From Zunongwangia endophytica (lineage in GTDB: Bacteria; Bacteroidota; Bacteroidia; Flavobacteriales; Flavobacteriaceae), in assembly GCF_030409505.1 (NCBI RefSeq), contig NZ_JAUFPZ010000002.1, positions 1,116,001 to 1,180,000 on the forward strand: DNA of 64,000 bases, read 5' to 3'. The notes under the pieces were generated by a model that was given only the letters and a program-made list of their open reading frames with translations, searched no databases and was not told the origin of the DNA. A program made the position numbers and the translations under genes. How positions within the stretch are numbered: position 1 is the first letter of the stretch; the number at the start of each line of letters is the position of its first letter. Below, piece after piece: positions 35,889-45,307 of this stretch.

Positions 35889-36031
35889 AGCTGTTTTTTT
35901 AAGTTGTAAAAATAAAGCGAATCTTATTTTCTACGCCAGCTTTTAGGAAATTTTATAGTTTTTCCAGCTAGGAAGTTTTAATTTCGCTTTTACAAATTTA
36001 ACGTGAAGCCTTTTCATAACCAAATCTAGGA

Positions 36032-37099
36032 ATGACAATAAAAGAACGGATTTCATATTTTTCCAAATTAGGCGATTTTCTTAATAATTTTAAAGCTGAG
36101 GACACTTCTGCTTTAAATCTATCAGAAATAGACCGGAAATATTTTGACCAACTTGAAAAAAAAGTCAATTCAGCAGTACATCATAATGGCTGGTTTACAA
36201 AAGAAAATGTCTTATTCTCTCTAGATCAATGGAGCAAAGCATTATCTTCAGGAAATCTTGAACGCTGGTTATCTCCGTATGACTTCCCAGAGGAACAAAC
36301 TCCTAAAACGATCGCCATAATTATGGCGGGTAACATCCCTTTGGTAGGATTTCACGACTTTTTAAGCGTTCTCATTAGCGGTAATAATGTGCTTATTAAA
36401 CAGTCTGATAATGATAAGCAACTTTTACCCTTAATTTGCGCTTATTTAACTGAATTAAATTCAGAATTTGAATCTAAGATCAGAATTACCAAAGATCGCC
36501 TGGAAGACTTTGATGCAGTGATTGCGACAGGTAGCAACAATACCGCGAGATATTTTGAATATTACTTCAAAAATAAGCCCAATATCATTCGTAAGAATCG
36601 AAATTCAGTCGCTATAATTACTGGTGAGGAATCCAAAGAAGAATTAAAATTACTTTCCGAAGATATTTTTAGATACTATGGTTTAGGGTGTCGCAACGTC
36701 TCAAAATTATTTTTGCCTAGAAATTACGATTTTGATCATTTCTTTAAAGGAATTTTTCATTGGAATGACATTATCAATCAAAACAAATACGCGAATAATT
36801 ACGATTACAATAAAGCGGTTTACTTAATGAGTCAGTTTAATATTCTTGATAACGGATTTTTAATGCTGAAAGAAGATGAAAACTACGGCTCCCCTATCTC
36901 GGTGTTATTTTATGAATATTATGACGACCAAAATCAACTTCAGCAACATTTAGAAGAAGAAGCTGAAAAGTTACAGTGTGTTGTAAGAAAAGAAGCTTCT
37001 GTGAAAAATGAAGTGAAATTCGGAGAAACACAACATCCCAAATTATGGGATTATGCCGATGGTGTAGATACCATTCAGTTCTTAATTAACCTAAACTAA
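36032..37099 (+). CDS. acyl-CoA reductase, LuxC-like
   Basis: A 355-residue member of the LuxC/aldehyde dehydrogenase superfamily (NADPH-dependent reduction of acyl-CoA or acyl-protein to aldehyde). Visible: GNIPLVGFHDFLSVLISGNN (about 92-111), the GSNNTARYFEYYF nucleotide-site region (about 168-180), and the probable catalytic Cys220 in YGLGCRNVSKLFLP. No luciferase genes are near, so the product is not light-related. It precedes serC by 85 bp and is divergent from a ferredoxin, which may hint at a shared redox process. Function in this group is not established to my knowledge. Confidence 0.8.
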   Translation: MTIKERISYFSKLGDFLNNFKAEDTSALNLSEIDRKYFDQLEKKVNSAVHHNGWFTKENVLFSLDQWSKALSSGNLERWLSPYDFPEEQTPKTIAIIMAGNIPLVGFHDFLSVLISGNNVLIKQSDNDKQLLPLICAYLTELNSEFESKIRITKDRLEDFDAVIATGSNNTARYFEYYFKNKPNIIRKNRNSVAIITGEESKEELKLLSEDIFRYYGLGCRNVSKLFLPRNYDFDHFFKGIFHWNDIINQNKYANNYDYNKAVYLMSQFNILDNGFLMLKEDENYGSPISVLFYEYYDDQNQLQQHLEEEAEKLQCVVRKEASVKNEVKFGETQHPKLWDYADGVDTIQFLINLN

Positions 37100-37184
37100 C
37101 GTATATCTGGCAGATTTTGGAATAGAATATTTATCTATTTCAGAAGCCATAATCCTTGAAAAAGTTTCAAATCTTGAAGTTTAT

Positions 37185-38249
37185 ATGAAAAAACATAATT
37201 TTAGTGCCGGCCCTTGCATCCTGCCACAGGAAGTTTTTGAAAAAGCTTCACATGCAGTACTAGATTTTAATAACAGCGGACTTTCCATCTTAGAAATTTC
37301 GCATCGTAGTGAAGCATTTGTTTCTGTTATAGAAGAAGCGCGCGCTTTATCACTAGAGCTTTTGGGTCTTCAAAATAAAGGATATCAGGCATTATTTTTA
37401 CATGGTGGTGCCAGTATGCAATTTTTGATGGTGGCTTACAATCTACTTCAGAAAAAAGCAGCATATACCAATACAGGAACTTGGAGTTCTAAAGCAATAA
37501 AGGAAGCTAAAATGTTTGGCGAGGTTGTAGAAGTTGCTTCTTCTAAAGATAAAAACTTCAATTACATTCCAAAAAATTATCAGATTCCTGAAGATGCAGA
37601 CTATTTTCATTGTACCAGTAATAACACTATTTATGGTACCCAGATGAAATCTTTTCCAGAGACTAGCGCTCCATTAGTTTGTGACATGAGTAGTGATATA
37701 TTGTCCAGAACTTTAGATTTTTCAAAATTTGACTTAATCTATGCTGGTGCTCAAAAAAATATGGGACCTGCGGGAGTTACGCTAGCAGTGGTTAAAGAAG
37801 ACATCTTAGGAAGGGTAGAACGCCAAATCCCTTCGATGATGGATTATAAAGTTCATATCGATAAAGATAGCATGTTCAATACTCCATCTGTTTTTGCTAT
37901 TTATACTTCTTTACTGAATTTAAGATGGCTGAAAAATAAAGGTGGAATTTCAGGAATTGAAGCACAAAATAATGCAAAGGCAGAATTGCTTTATACTGAA
38001 ATAGATCGTAATTCTTTATTTAAAGGTTTTGCTGAAAAAGAAGACCGTTCTAATATGAATCCTACTTTTAATCTGGCTGAAGGAGCAGATAAAGCAACTT
38101 TTGATAAGCTTTGGAAAGAAGCGAACATAAACGGTCTAAATGGCCACAGAAGTGTTGGAGGCTATCGTGCTTCTATGTACAATGCTTTACCTATAGAAAG
38201 TGTTCAGGTCCTTGTCGATGTAATGCAGCATTTTGAAAAAATTTCTTAA
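37185..38249 (+). CDS. serC: phosphoserine aminotransferase
   Basis: A 354-residue PLP enzyme of serine (and pyridoxine) synthesis converting 3-phosphohydroxypyruvate to phosphoserine. The start HNFSAGPCILPQEVFEKA is the standard SerC N-terminus; EISHRSEAF, HGGASMQF, TNTGTWSSKAIKEA and the PLP lysine region YAGAQKNMGPAGVTL (about 186-200) follow, and the C-terminus holds GHRSVGGYRASMYNA. Full length. The serA gene follows by 20 bp, so the two steps are made together. Confidence 0.97.
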   Translation: MKKHNFSAGPCILPQEVFEKASHAVLDFNNSGLSILEISHRSEAFVSVIEEARALSLELLGLQNKGYQALFLHGGASMQFLMVAYNLLQKKAAYTNTGTWSSKAIKEAKMFGEVVEVASSKDKNFNYIPKNYQIPEDADYFHCTSNNTIYGTQMKSFPETSAPLVCDMSSDILSRTLDFSKFDLIYAGAQKNMGPAGVTLAVVKEDILGRVERQIPSMMDYKVHIDKDSMFNTPSVFAIYTSLLNLRWLKNKGGISGIEAQNNAKAELLYTEIDRNSLFKGFAEKEDRSNMNPTFNLAEGADKATFDKLWKEANINGLNGHRSVGGYRASMYNALPIESVQVLVDVMQHFEKIS

Positions 38250-38269
38250 AAATTAAATTAAATCAATCC

Positions 38270-39241
38270 ATGAATATTTTAGTTACCGATGGGCTTGCAC
38301 AAGCCGCAGTTTCTCAATTAACTGAAGCCGGCTTTAATGTATTATCGGTCAAAGTAGCCCAAGCTCAACTAAAAGAATATATTAACGCTAAAAACATTGA
38401 AGGGATCATTTCTCGATCTACTTATATCGAGAATGAGATTGTAGATGAGTGCCCGCAACTTAAATTTATTGCGGTTATTGGTGATCATAAAATCCTAGAT
38501 TCTGTAGCGCGTACCGAAAAGAATGGAATACAGATGATCACAGCTTCAGCATCAGCTAGTAGATCTGTAGCCGAACTTGTTTTTGCTCATTTATTAGGCG
38601 GAAGTCGTTACCTGCATCATGCCAATAGAACGATGCCATTAGAAGGTGATATGAGTTTTAAAGACTTAAGAAATTTCTATGCCGGCGGAATCGAACTAAA
38701 AGACAAAACTTTAGGAATTATTGGTCTAGGAAAAGTAGGTCACGAAGTGGCTAAAATCGCTTTAGGTTTTGGAATGAAGGTAATTGCTACAGATCCTAAT
38801 GTAGCTGAATCTAATGTTCAATTAGAAATTCAGGAACAAACCGTAAATATTAAGCTTGAAACTGTTTCTCTGGAAGAAGTACTAAAAAATTCAGATGTTG
38901 TTAGTGTAAGTGTTTCAACTCAGAAAACAGCATTATTAGGAGCTAAAGAAATTGCTATGATGAAGCCTGAAGCAGGAATCATTAATATTTCTAACGGAAA
39001 AGCAATTGATGAAGAAGCCTTAATAGCAGCTTTAGAGGAAGCCAAACTAAAATTTGCTGGCTTAGATACATTTGAGAACGAACCTACGCCAGCCATCAAG
39101 CTTTTAATGAACGAGCGAATTTCGCTTACGCCACATATTGGTAGTCTTACTGGAGTTGCGACAGAAAATGCCGGAGAACAGATTGCAAAAGATATCATCT
39201 CAAAATTTCATGGAAAATCGGGTATGGATTTTTTCAAATAA
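38270..39241 (+). CDS. serA: D-3-phosphoglycerate dehydrogenase (short form)
   Basis: A 323-residue NAD-dependent 2-hydroxyacid dehydrogenase. The Rossmann motif is GIIGLGKVGHEVAKIALGFG (about 148-167); catalytic residues are expected in the Arg of a region near SVSTQKT, Glu in TFENEPTP, and His in LTPHIGSLTG (about 289). It has no C-terminal ACT domain, so serine feedback of the E. coli type is not expected. Neighbour serC supports the serine-pathway role over a general D-2-hydroxyacid dehydrogenase. Confidence 0.9.
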   Translation: MNILVTDGLAQAAVSQLTEAGFNVLSVKVAQAQLKEYINAKNIEGIISRSTYIENEIVDECPQLKFIAVIGDHKILDSVARTEKNGIQMITASASASRSVAELVFAHLLGGSRYLHHANRTMPLEGDMSFKDLRNFYAGGIELKDKTLGIIGLGKVGHEVAKIALGFGMKVIATDPNVAESNVQLEIQEQTVNIKLETVSLEEVLKNSDVVSVSVSTQKTALLGAKEIAMMKPEAGIINISNGKAIDEEALIAALEEAKLKFAGLDTFENEPTPAIKLLMNERISLTPHIGSLTGVATENAGEQIAKDIISKFHGKSGMDFFK

Positions 39242-39316
39242 TATTTTCAAGATTATAATAATGCTTTAACATCCAAGCTAAATTTTATTGATTACATTCA
39301 GTAAAAATGAATAGTT

Positions 39317-39928
39317 ATGGCCTCGATATTAGATGTTTTAAATACAAATCTTGGAAAAGATATTATAAAAAAAGCTTCAACTGAAACCGGAGAATCTTCA
39401 GAAAAAGTTTCTTCGGTTTTTAGTATGGTTTTGCCCATCATTCTGGGTAATTTCAAAAACAAAATTCAGGAAGGCAGTATCGATAGTCTCTATGAATTAT
39501 TAAAAGTAGCTCCAGATCCTTATAAATTTTTAAAGAAAATTTCAGATCAGGAACCAAAAGAAATTTTAGAGTACGGCGAAGATTATAGTGAAATAATTTT
39601 AGGAGAAAACCTTTCGATTATTTCAGAAACTATAGGGGTGTCTTTAGATATCATTCCAACTGCTGTACAGCAAATTACTAAGATTGCTATTCCGGTGATC
39701 GTTGCAATACTAAGCATACAAAAGAAAGAAGAGCATTTGAGGGACACCGATATAGAATCTCTAATAGATAGCGCGCTAGGTTCTACATCAGAATATAATA
39801 ACTCTTTTCTAAAAACTATTTTAGACCAGCAGGATGATCCAAATATTATAAATGAAACTTCTGGAATGGTGCTGGGAAAGCAAAATAATGAAGAAGGTGT
39901 TTTAAAAGGATATACAGGTGGTAAATAA
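39317..39928 (+). CDS. DUF937-like protein
   Basis: A 203-residue cytosolic-looking protein starting MASILDVLNTNLGKDIIKKAS with a SSEKVSSVFSMVLPIILGNF repeat-like helix pattern (about 20-50), as in DUF937/YidB-type proteins. The role of the family is not firmly known. A gap of 75 bp follows serA and it may be read with the serine genes. The C-terminus (about 150-203) is Asn/Asp-rich and less conserved-looking. Confidence 0.7.
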   Translation: MASILDVLNTNLGKDIIKKASTETGESSEKVSSVFSMVLPIILGNFKNKIQEGSIDSLYELLKVAPDPYKFLKKISDQEPKEILEYGEDYSEIILGENLSIISETIGVSLDIIPTAVQQITKIAIPVIVAILSIQKKEEHLRDTDIESLIDSALGSTSEYNNSFLKTILDQQDDPNIINETSGMVLGKQNNEEGVLKGYTGGK

Positions 39929-39953
39929 ATATCTTTTTAACTAAATTGCCCTA

Positions 39954-40379
39954 ATGAAAAATTTACTTTATTTAGTTTTATTGGTGCTGTTCGTATACGG
40001 CTGTGGTTTAACCAAGAATAATGGTAGAAGCGGTAGAAACGCCAATGCAAAAAACGATACCGTTCGAATTGCAAATGATAGCCTGGAATATGAAATTATA
40101 ATAATTGAACCTGGCTTCAATTTGTTTATAAACAGTATTGCACGCCCTGAAGGTTATTATTCTCAAAATTACTTAGAAAATAAAAACCGCATTTTAGTAA
40201 CAGATTATAATAATCGCGTGCTCCAACCGATGCGTTATAACGATAATCTTTACGTGCAGCAAATTAATTACGATCCTCAGATCGATTATGGATACGAAGT
40301 AAATTATCTTCTATACTACTATTTTGTTTATTTAAGCCGGCAATATAACCAGAGGTTTAGCGTCCCGACTCGCATTTAA
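39954..40379 (+). CDS. small lipoprotein of unknown function (DUF6146-like)
   Basis: A 141-residue lipoprotein (lipid Cys17 in LLVLFVYGCGLTK). After a short basic linker it has EYEIIIIEPGFNLFINSIARP and a Tyr/Asn-rich C-terminal half (NYLLYYYFVYLSRQYNQRF). It matches my memory of a flavobacterial family labelled DUF6146, which often precedes the small membrane protein found next here. No function can be read. Confidence 0.7.
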   Translation: MKNLLYLVLLVLFVYGCGLTKNNGRSGRNANAKNDTVRIANDSLEYEIIIIEPGFNLFINSIARPEGYYSQNYLENKNRILVTDYNNRVLQPMRYNDNLYVQQINYDPQIDYGYEVNYLLYYYFVYLSRQYNQRFSVPTRI

Positions 40380-40412
40380 GTGGTGAACTCTTCATAACTT
40401 CATTGGTTTTCA

Positions 40413-40420
40413 TATCTTTG
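40413..40420 (+). promoter_or_regulatory. putative -7 box very close to a start codon
   Basis: TATCTTTG matches TAnnTTTG and ends 4 bp before the ATG at 40425, so a transcript from it would be leaderless or nearly so. No good -33 box was seen. Confidence 0.35.
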
Positions 40421-40424
40421 CAAC

Positions 40425-40724
40425 ATGGAGAAATTAAAAGAACGCTGGGGATTAACTTCTAACCGCCAGCTTATTGTAATCTTTATAGTTTTTGCAATTA
40501 CCGGATCTACGGCTGCAAAATTAGCTACACCGGTTACAGCTTTTCTAGGCATTACTTCAGAGCATGGATGGTATATTTACTGGCCTGCAAGAATCTTGCT
40601 GATATTCCCTATTTATCAGGTTTTGCTGGTAGCAATTGGATGGATTTTTGGCCAATTTGAGTTTTTCTGGGCCTTCGAAAAGAAAATGCTAAGCAGATTT
40701 GGACTTGGTAAATTTTTTAAATAA
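40425..40724 (+). CDS. small two-pass membrane protein (DUF6787-like)
   Basis: A 99-residue protein with two to three hydrophobic segments (about 15-38 and 50-82). MEKLKERWGLTSNRQLIVIF then FAITGSTAAKLATPV is a pattern I associate with the flavobacterial DUF6787 family. Function unknown. It lies 3 bp before the His-rich small protein gene, so both are co-transcribed. Confidence 0.7.
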   Translation: MEKLKERWGLTSNRQLIVIFIVFAITGSTAAKLATPVTAFLGITSEHGWYIYWPARILLIFPIYQVLLVAIGWIFGQFEFFWAFEKKMLSRFGLGKFFK

Positions 40725-40727
40725 TAG

Positions 40728-41048
40728 ATGATCAAAACCCTTAAAAATATCCTCATAGTTTTTGCGGCGTTTATTATCGTATTCCCGGCAATTGCTAATT
40801 GCGCACATATTTTTAGCGGTCATCATCACGGTCTTTGTGATAATTATGCGAAACAACACATCCATCAGTCAGATTTAGATTGTGATCTTGCTAAATTTCA
40901 TCAGAGTCCTTCTTTTAATTTCGGTGTTTTTACATTCGAACCTGTTATAGTTCATTCACAGGTTAAACATATTTTTAGTTTTTACGATTTTTTAAGTGAT
41001 TACCAAAAACTCTCTTTTGAGCTTCGAGGCCCTCCTAGCCTATCTTGA
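40728..41048 (+). CDS. small exported His/Cys-rich protein preceding a TonB receptor
   Basis: A 106-residue protein with a signal peptide (about 1-25). The mature N-terminus is rich in His and Cys: CAHIFSGHHHGLCDNY, then HIHQSDLDCDLAKFH, which could bind a metal. The C-terminus ends RGPPSLS. Short proteins of this design often sit just before copper- or zinc-linked TonB receptors in Bacteroidota. The next gene, 71 bp on, is such a receptor with a His-rich loop. A metal role is inferred. Confidence 0.65.
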   Translation: MIKTLKNILIVFAAFIIVFPAIANCAHIFSGHHHGLCDNYAKQHIHQSDLDCDLAKFHQSPSFNFGVFTFEPVIVHSQVKHIFSFYDFLSDYQKLSFELRGPPSLS

Positions 41049-41119
41049 TTAAAGATCTCAATTTTTCGATATTCTTAGATCGGAATTAAATTTTTCGTAA
41101 TTCATTTAAATAAAATACA

Positions 41120-43423
41120 ATGAGAACAGTGCTCATTACCTTGCTGTTTATAGCAATTGCTCCTATTATATACGCTCAAAATCAATTTAGCGGTCACATA
41201 ACGAATCAAGAAACCGGAGAACCTGTTTTTAGTGCTACCGTTTACTTTCCAAGATTAGAAAAAGGTACTACTACAGATATTGATGGTAATTTCATAATTA
41301 AAAATTTACCTTCAGGAGATTGCAAATTAGTGGTTTCTTCGATTGGTTTTACTTCGTATTCTCAAGAAGTAACGATCCCTTCAACTAACTTTGAGCTTGT
41401 TTTAAATCCTTCCGCAGTAGAAATGGAAGAAGTTATTGTATCGACGCCTTTTCACCAGTTACAAAGTGAAAATGTGATGCGAGTAGAGCGCGAAAGTGTT
41501 TCTGAGCTTAACAAAAAAGGTGCAGTAACCCTTGCTGATGGAATTTCTCAAATAGCCGGAGTAGAAAACTTAAGCACCGGTGTCGGTATTGGGAAACCTG
41601 TAATTAGAGGATTAAGCTCTAATCGTGTGCTTACGTATACTCAGGGTGTTCGTATGGAAAATCAGCAGTTTGGTGGTGAACATGGTTTGGGAATTAGCTC
41701 TAAAGGTATAGGTAGTGTAGAAGTAATTAAAGGCCCTGCTTCTCTTCTCTACGGAAGTGATGCGCTGGGCGGTGTTCTTTATCTGAATCCTGAACAATAT
41801 GCTTCGGTTGGAGAAACAAATGCTGAAGTAAATGGCGATTACTTCAGTAATACTTTGGGCTATCAGGCCAGTGCCATGGCAAAAACTTCCGGAGAAAAAC
41901 TAAAGTTTATCGCTCGTGGGAGTTTAGCAGAACATTCAGATTACAAAGCTGGAAATGGTGATCGAGTTACTAATACGAGATTCAACGAAAAAGATCTAAA
42001 AACAGGAATTGCTTATCAAAATGAAAAGTTTAAATCTGATCTACGTTACAATTTTAATCGTAGCGAGCTAGGAATTCCTGAAGAAATTGGCGAACAAACG
42101 ACATCGAAAACTCTTGTGTTGCCATACCAACAAATAGATAACCATATTCTAAGTTTAGACAATAAAATTTATTTTGCAAACTCTAGTATTGATGCAAAAT
42201 TTGGTTATCAATTTAATAATCGAAAAGAATTTGAAGATCACCACGAGCATGGCGAAGAACATGAAGATCATGCTGAAGAGGAACACGATCACGAAGGTGA
42301 GCACGAAGAGCATGATCATCACGATGAGGAAGGCGAAACATTAGATCCTGCTTTAGATATGGAGTTGGAAACCTTCAATTATAATATTAAATATAATCTG
42401 CCTAAACTCGGTAATTTTGAAACCATTGCCGGCATACAGGGAATGTGGCAGGAAAATAGAAATACGGGAGAAGAAGTTTTAATCCCTAATGCTGAAACGG
42501 TAGACTTTGGAATATTCGCTACAACGCATTTTCACTTAACAAAGTGGGATTTTCAGGCTGGTTTAAGATATGATACCAGAAATATCGATAGCGAAGTGTA
42601 TGGTGATTTAGATGATGCTGAATACATTCAGGCCATCGATCGTGACTTTAATAGTTTTAATGGTGCCTTTGGTGCGAAGTATCAGTTTAATAAACATTTA
42701 AATGCACGCCTAAATTTAGCAAGCGGATTTAGAGCTCCTAATTTAGCTGAACTTACCAGCAATGGTTCGCATCACGGCGCAAATCGTTATGAGGTTGGAA
42801 ACGCTAATCTGGATAACGAACAAAACTTTCAGATAGATTTTTCTCTTGAATGGAGAAATGAGCATTTTGAAGCTTTTGCTAATGCCTTTCACAACACCAT
42901 CAACAATTACATCTATCTAAGCCCAACAGGCGAAACAATGAATGAAAATCCCGTGTATGATTATGTACAGGATGATGCTGAATTATATGGTGGTGAAGCA
43001 GGTATTCACATCCACCCGCATCCATGGGATTGGTTACATATAGAAAGCAGTTTTGAAACCGTAACCGGTAAAAGAAGTGATGATGCTTATTTGCCGCTAA
43101 TACCGGCTAACAGCATTACCAATACGTTTAGAGTAGAATTTAATGAAGGTGAGATTATCAAAAATAAGTATGCTTTTATTCGCTTAAAGAATGTTTTCGA
43201 TAAAGAGAACACCAGCGCTTTTGAAACTAGAACTGGAGGTTATTCTTTATTAGGAGCAGGAATTGGCGGCCGAGTACAATTAGAAAAATCTGAAGTGCAG
43301 ATCTCTATCAACGGAAACAACCTTCTGGATAAATCATACATTGCGCATCTTTCCCGACTTAAAACCGATGGGATTGCCAATATTGGAAGAAATATTATGG
43401 TTTCAGTTCAGTGGTTTTTATAA
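41120..43423 (+). CDS. TonB-dependent receptor with His-rich loop, probable metal uptake
   Basis: A 767-residue outer-membrane receptor: signal peptide (about 1-19), carboxypeptidase-like domain (FSGHITNQETGEPVFSATVY.., about 22-100), plug (about 115-235, with GKPVIRGLSSNRVLTYTQGV and VEVIKGPASLLYGSDALGG) and a barrel ending VSVQWFL. A loop at about 372-405 is packed with His, Glu and Asp (HHEHGEEHEDH, EEHDHEGEHEEHDHHDE), as in zinc-type receptors such as ZnuD. With the His-rich small protein upstream this points to zinc or copper uptake. The metal is inferred. Confidence 0.85.
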   Translation: MRTVLITLLFIAIAPIIYAQNQFSGHITNQETGEPVFSATVYFPRLEKGTTTDIDGNFIIKNLPSGDCKLVVSSIGFTSYSQEVTIPSTNFELVLNPSAVEMEEVIVSTPFHQLQSENVMRVERESVSELNKKGAVTLADGISQIAGVENLSTGVGIGKPVIRGLSSNRVLTYTQGVRMENQQFGGEHGLGISSKGIGSVEVIKGPASLLYGSDALGGVLYLNPEQYASVGETNAEVNGDYFSNTLGYQASAMAKTSGEKLKFIARGSLAEHSDYKAGNGDRVTNTRFNEKDLKTGIAYQNEKFKSDLRYNFNRSELGIPEEIGEQTTSKTLVLPYQQIDNHILSLDNKIYFANSSIDAKFGYQFNNRKEFEDHHEHGEEHEDHAEEEHDHEGEHEEHDHHDEEGETLDPALDMELETFNYNIKYNLPKLGNFETIAGIQGMWQENRNTGEEVLIPNAETVDFGIFATTHFHLTKWDFQAGLRYDTRNIDSEVYGDLDDAEYIQAIDRDFNSFNGAFGAKYQFNKHLNARLNLASGFRAPNLAELTSNGSHHGANRYEVGNANLDNEQNFQIDFSLEWRNEHFEAFANAFHNTINNYIYLSPTGETMNENPVYDYVQDDAELYGGEAGIHIHPHPWDWLHIESSFETVTGKRSDDAYLPLIPANSITNTFRVEFNEGEIIKNKYAFIRLKNVFDKENTSAFETRTGGYSLLGAGIGGRVQLEKSEVQISINGNNLLDKSYIAHLSRLKTDGIANIGRNIMVSVQWFL

Positions 43424-43447
43424 TCCTAAACTTTAGAATTACATTAT

Positions 43448-43489
43448 AACAAAAAAGCCTGTTTGAGAATTCAAACAGGCTTTTTTGTT
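43448..43489. terminator. bidirectional terminator after the metal receptor gene
   Basis: A 19-bp perfect stem centred on GAAT with core AAGCCTGTTTGA/TCAAACAGGCTT and A/T runs on both sides, between convergent genes. Confidence 0.9.
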
Positions 43490-43507
43490 ATTTAATATTT
43501 GATAATA

Positions 43508-43807
43508 TTACCAGCTTTCAACTTCGATGGTACGTACTTGACCAACAGTGTCTTTTTTATACACGTAAGTATATAAATACATTAACGTGAAAGTCGGAAC
43601 GATATCAGTAAATGGGAGAATCTCTTCTATAAAAACAATAGCCGAAGCTAATTTTCCTTTTTTACCGGGATACATTTCTCTCATTTTTCGAGCAGCATAG
43701 GGTGCCCACAAAATATCCAAAAAAGGACCAATTAAAGGAACTCCCATAGTAAGCATACCAATACCATCTAGCAATAGTCCTTTAAAAAACAATTTATCTT
43801 TTAGCAT
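43508..43807 (-). CDS. small membrane protein of unknown function
   Basis: A 99-residue protein with two hydrophobic stretches (about 8-32 and 55-82) and a basic patch between them (AARKMREMYPGKKGK). I do not recognise a characterised family. A gap of 74 bp separates it from msrA upstream on the same strand. Confidence 0.7.
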   Translation of the reverse strand: MLKDKLFFKGLLLDGIGMLTMGVPLIGPFLDILWAPYAARKMREMYPGKKGKLASAIVFIEEILPFTDIVPTFTLMYLYTYVYKKDTVGQVRTIEVESW

Positions 43808-43881
43808 CTTCTTTTTGTATTGATTCAGTTAATTAAATCAAATAAAGTGCCAGTTTTCAGGTACTTACTAATATTTTATAA

Positions 43882-44430
43882 TTATTGCTTTAGTTTTTCT
43901 GCAAAAAGAGCATTCAGTTTCTTAATTTTAGGATCGATAATATATTGGCAATAAGGTTGTTCTCGATTCTGATTATAAAAGTCATAATGTTCGGCTTCCG
44001 CTTCATAAAATGCTGATGCTTCTGTAACTTCAGTAACTATAGGATCTTGAAAAACTTCCTGATTTTCTAATTCAGCAATTACCTGCTCTGCTATTCGCTT
44101 TTGTGCTTCTGAGTGATAAAAAATAGCACTACGATATTGCGTTCCTTTATCGTTTTGTTGGCGATTTAAAGTTGTGGGATCGTGAGTAGAAAAGAAGATT
44201 AATAATAATTCCTGAAAACTTATAATCTCAGGATCAAATGTAAACTGAATACCTTCAGCATGTCCCGTTCTTCCCGTCACAACTTCACGATATGGAGGAT
44301 TTTTAATGAATCCGCCGGTAAATCCAGATTTCACATCACTCACACCTTCCAGACGCTGAAAAACAGCTTCGGTACACCAAAAACATCCTGCAGCCAACGT
44401 GGCTAACTCTTCATTTTTCATAAATAGCAA
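43882..44430 (-). CDS. msrA: peptide methionine sulfoxide reductase A
   Basis: A 182-residue enzyme that reduces methionine-S-sulfoxide in proteins. The catalytic motif GCFWCTEA is at about residues 15-22 (Cys16 if translation starts at the first Met; MKNEEL at Met4 is the likelier start). GFTGGFIKNPPYREVVTGRTGHAEG, DPTTLNRQQNDKGTQYRS and the C-terminal EHYDFYNQNREQPYCQ are all typical. The C-terminal Cys could be the resolving one. No signal peptide, so cytosolic. A TACATTTG box on the minus strand lies 11 bp upstream of the first Met. Confidence 0.95.
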   Translation of the reverse strand: MLFMKNEELATLAAGCFWCTEAVFQRLEGVSDVKSGFTGGFIKNPPYREVVTGRTGHAEGIQFTFDPEIISFQELLLIFFSTHDPTTLNRQQNDKGTQYRSAIFYHSEAQKRIAEQVIAELENQEVFQDPIVTEVTEASAFYEAEAEHYDFYNQNREQPYCQYIIDPKIKKLNALFAEKLKQ

Positions 44431-44599
44431 ATATTTATCTCAAATGTAAGATTTACAATAGCAAAGGCATAGCCCGTTCACGTTATTTTAATAAAAATTA
44501 AAGGATAGCTACCGCTTCGTATTTCAGCAAATAATTAAAAGATTTTATACTTGGGGGTCGCGATTAAATTGGCTAATTTTCGAGCTGTTTATAGAAGTT

Positions 44600-45259
44600 A
44601 TGATCACAATTAAAAATATCCATAAGTATTACGGCGATTTACACGTTTTAAAAGGTGTTGATCTTCATATCGCGAAAAGCGAAATTGTTTCTGTAGTTGG
44701 TGCCTCGGGTGCCGGGAAAACAACCTTACTTCAGATTTTGGGAACATTAGATTTACCTGAAAAAAATAAGGAATCTAAACTTATAATCAACGAAACTGAT
44801 ATTTATGGTCTAAATGCTAAAAGCCTGGCGAAATTCAGGAATGATCATATTGGTTTTATATTCCAGTTTCATCAATTATTACCGGAATTTACTGCGTTAG
44901 AAAACATCTGCATTCCGGCGTACATCAAAAACACTCCAAAAGCTGAAGCCGAAAAAAGAGCGATGGAGCTTTTAGGCTTTTTAGGACTAAAAAATAGAGC
45001 AAAGCATAAACCCTCAACATTAAGTGGAGGAGAACAACAACGAATTGCGGTAGCGCGAGCATTAATGAATAACCCCGCAGTTATTTTTGCTGATGAACCG
45101 TCTGGTAATTTGGATAGTGAGTCTGCTGAAAATCTTCACAAACTCTTTTTTAAACTACGAGATGAATTTGGACAAACTTTCGTAATTGTAACACACAACG
45201 AAGAGCTTGCCGATATGGCCGATCGAAAATTGACGATGGTTGATGGTGAAATTGTGTAA
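44600..45259 (+). CDS. ABC transporter ATP-binding protein, LolD-like
   Basis: A 219-residue ATPase. Walker [11 protein letters not shown] (about 34-43), Q-loop [15 protein letters not shown], signature [15 protein letters not shown] (about 140-154) and Walker [13 protein letters not shown] match the LolD/MacB group. No permease gene is next to it, which is common in flavobacteria for the LolD-like subunit. It would drive lipoprotein release or another MacB-type process; the partner is not in the window. Confidence 0.9.
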   Translation: MITIKNIHKYYGDLHVLKGVDLHIAKSEIVSVVGASGAGKTTLLQILGTLDLPEKNKESKLIINETDIYGLNAKSLAKFRNDHIGFIFQFHQLLPEFTALENICIPAYIKNTPKAEAEKRAMELLGFLGLKNRAKHKPSTLSGGEQQRIAVARALMNNPAVIFADEPSGNLDSESAENLHKLFFKLRDEFGQTFVIVTHNEELADMADRKLTMVDGEIV

Positions 45260-45307
45260 TCTTCTAAGTAATTTTCGACTAAGCATCGCCTCTAAAAGTT
45301 TATATTT

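Noticed and set aside
36032..37099. Bioluminescence locus
   Set aside because: Only a LuxC-like gene is present; no luciferase subunits or other lux genes.
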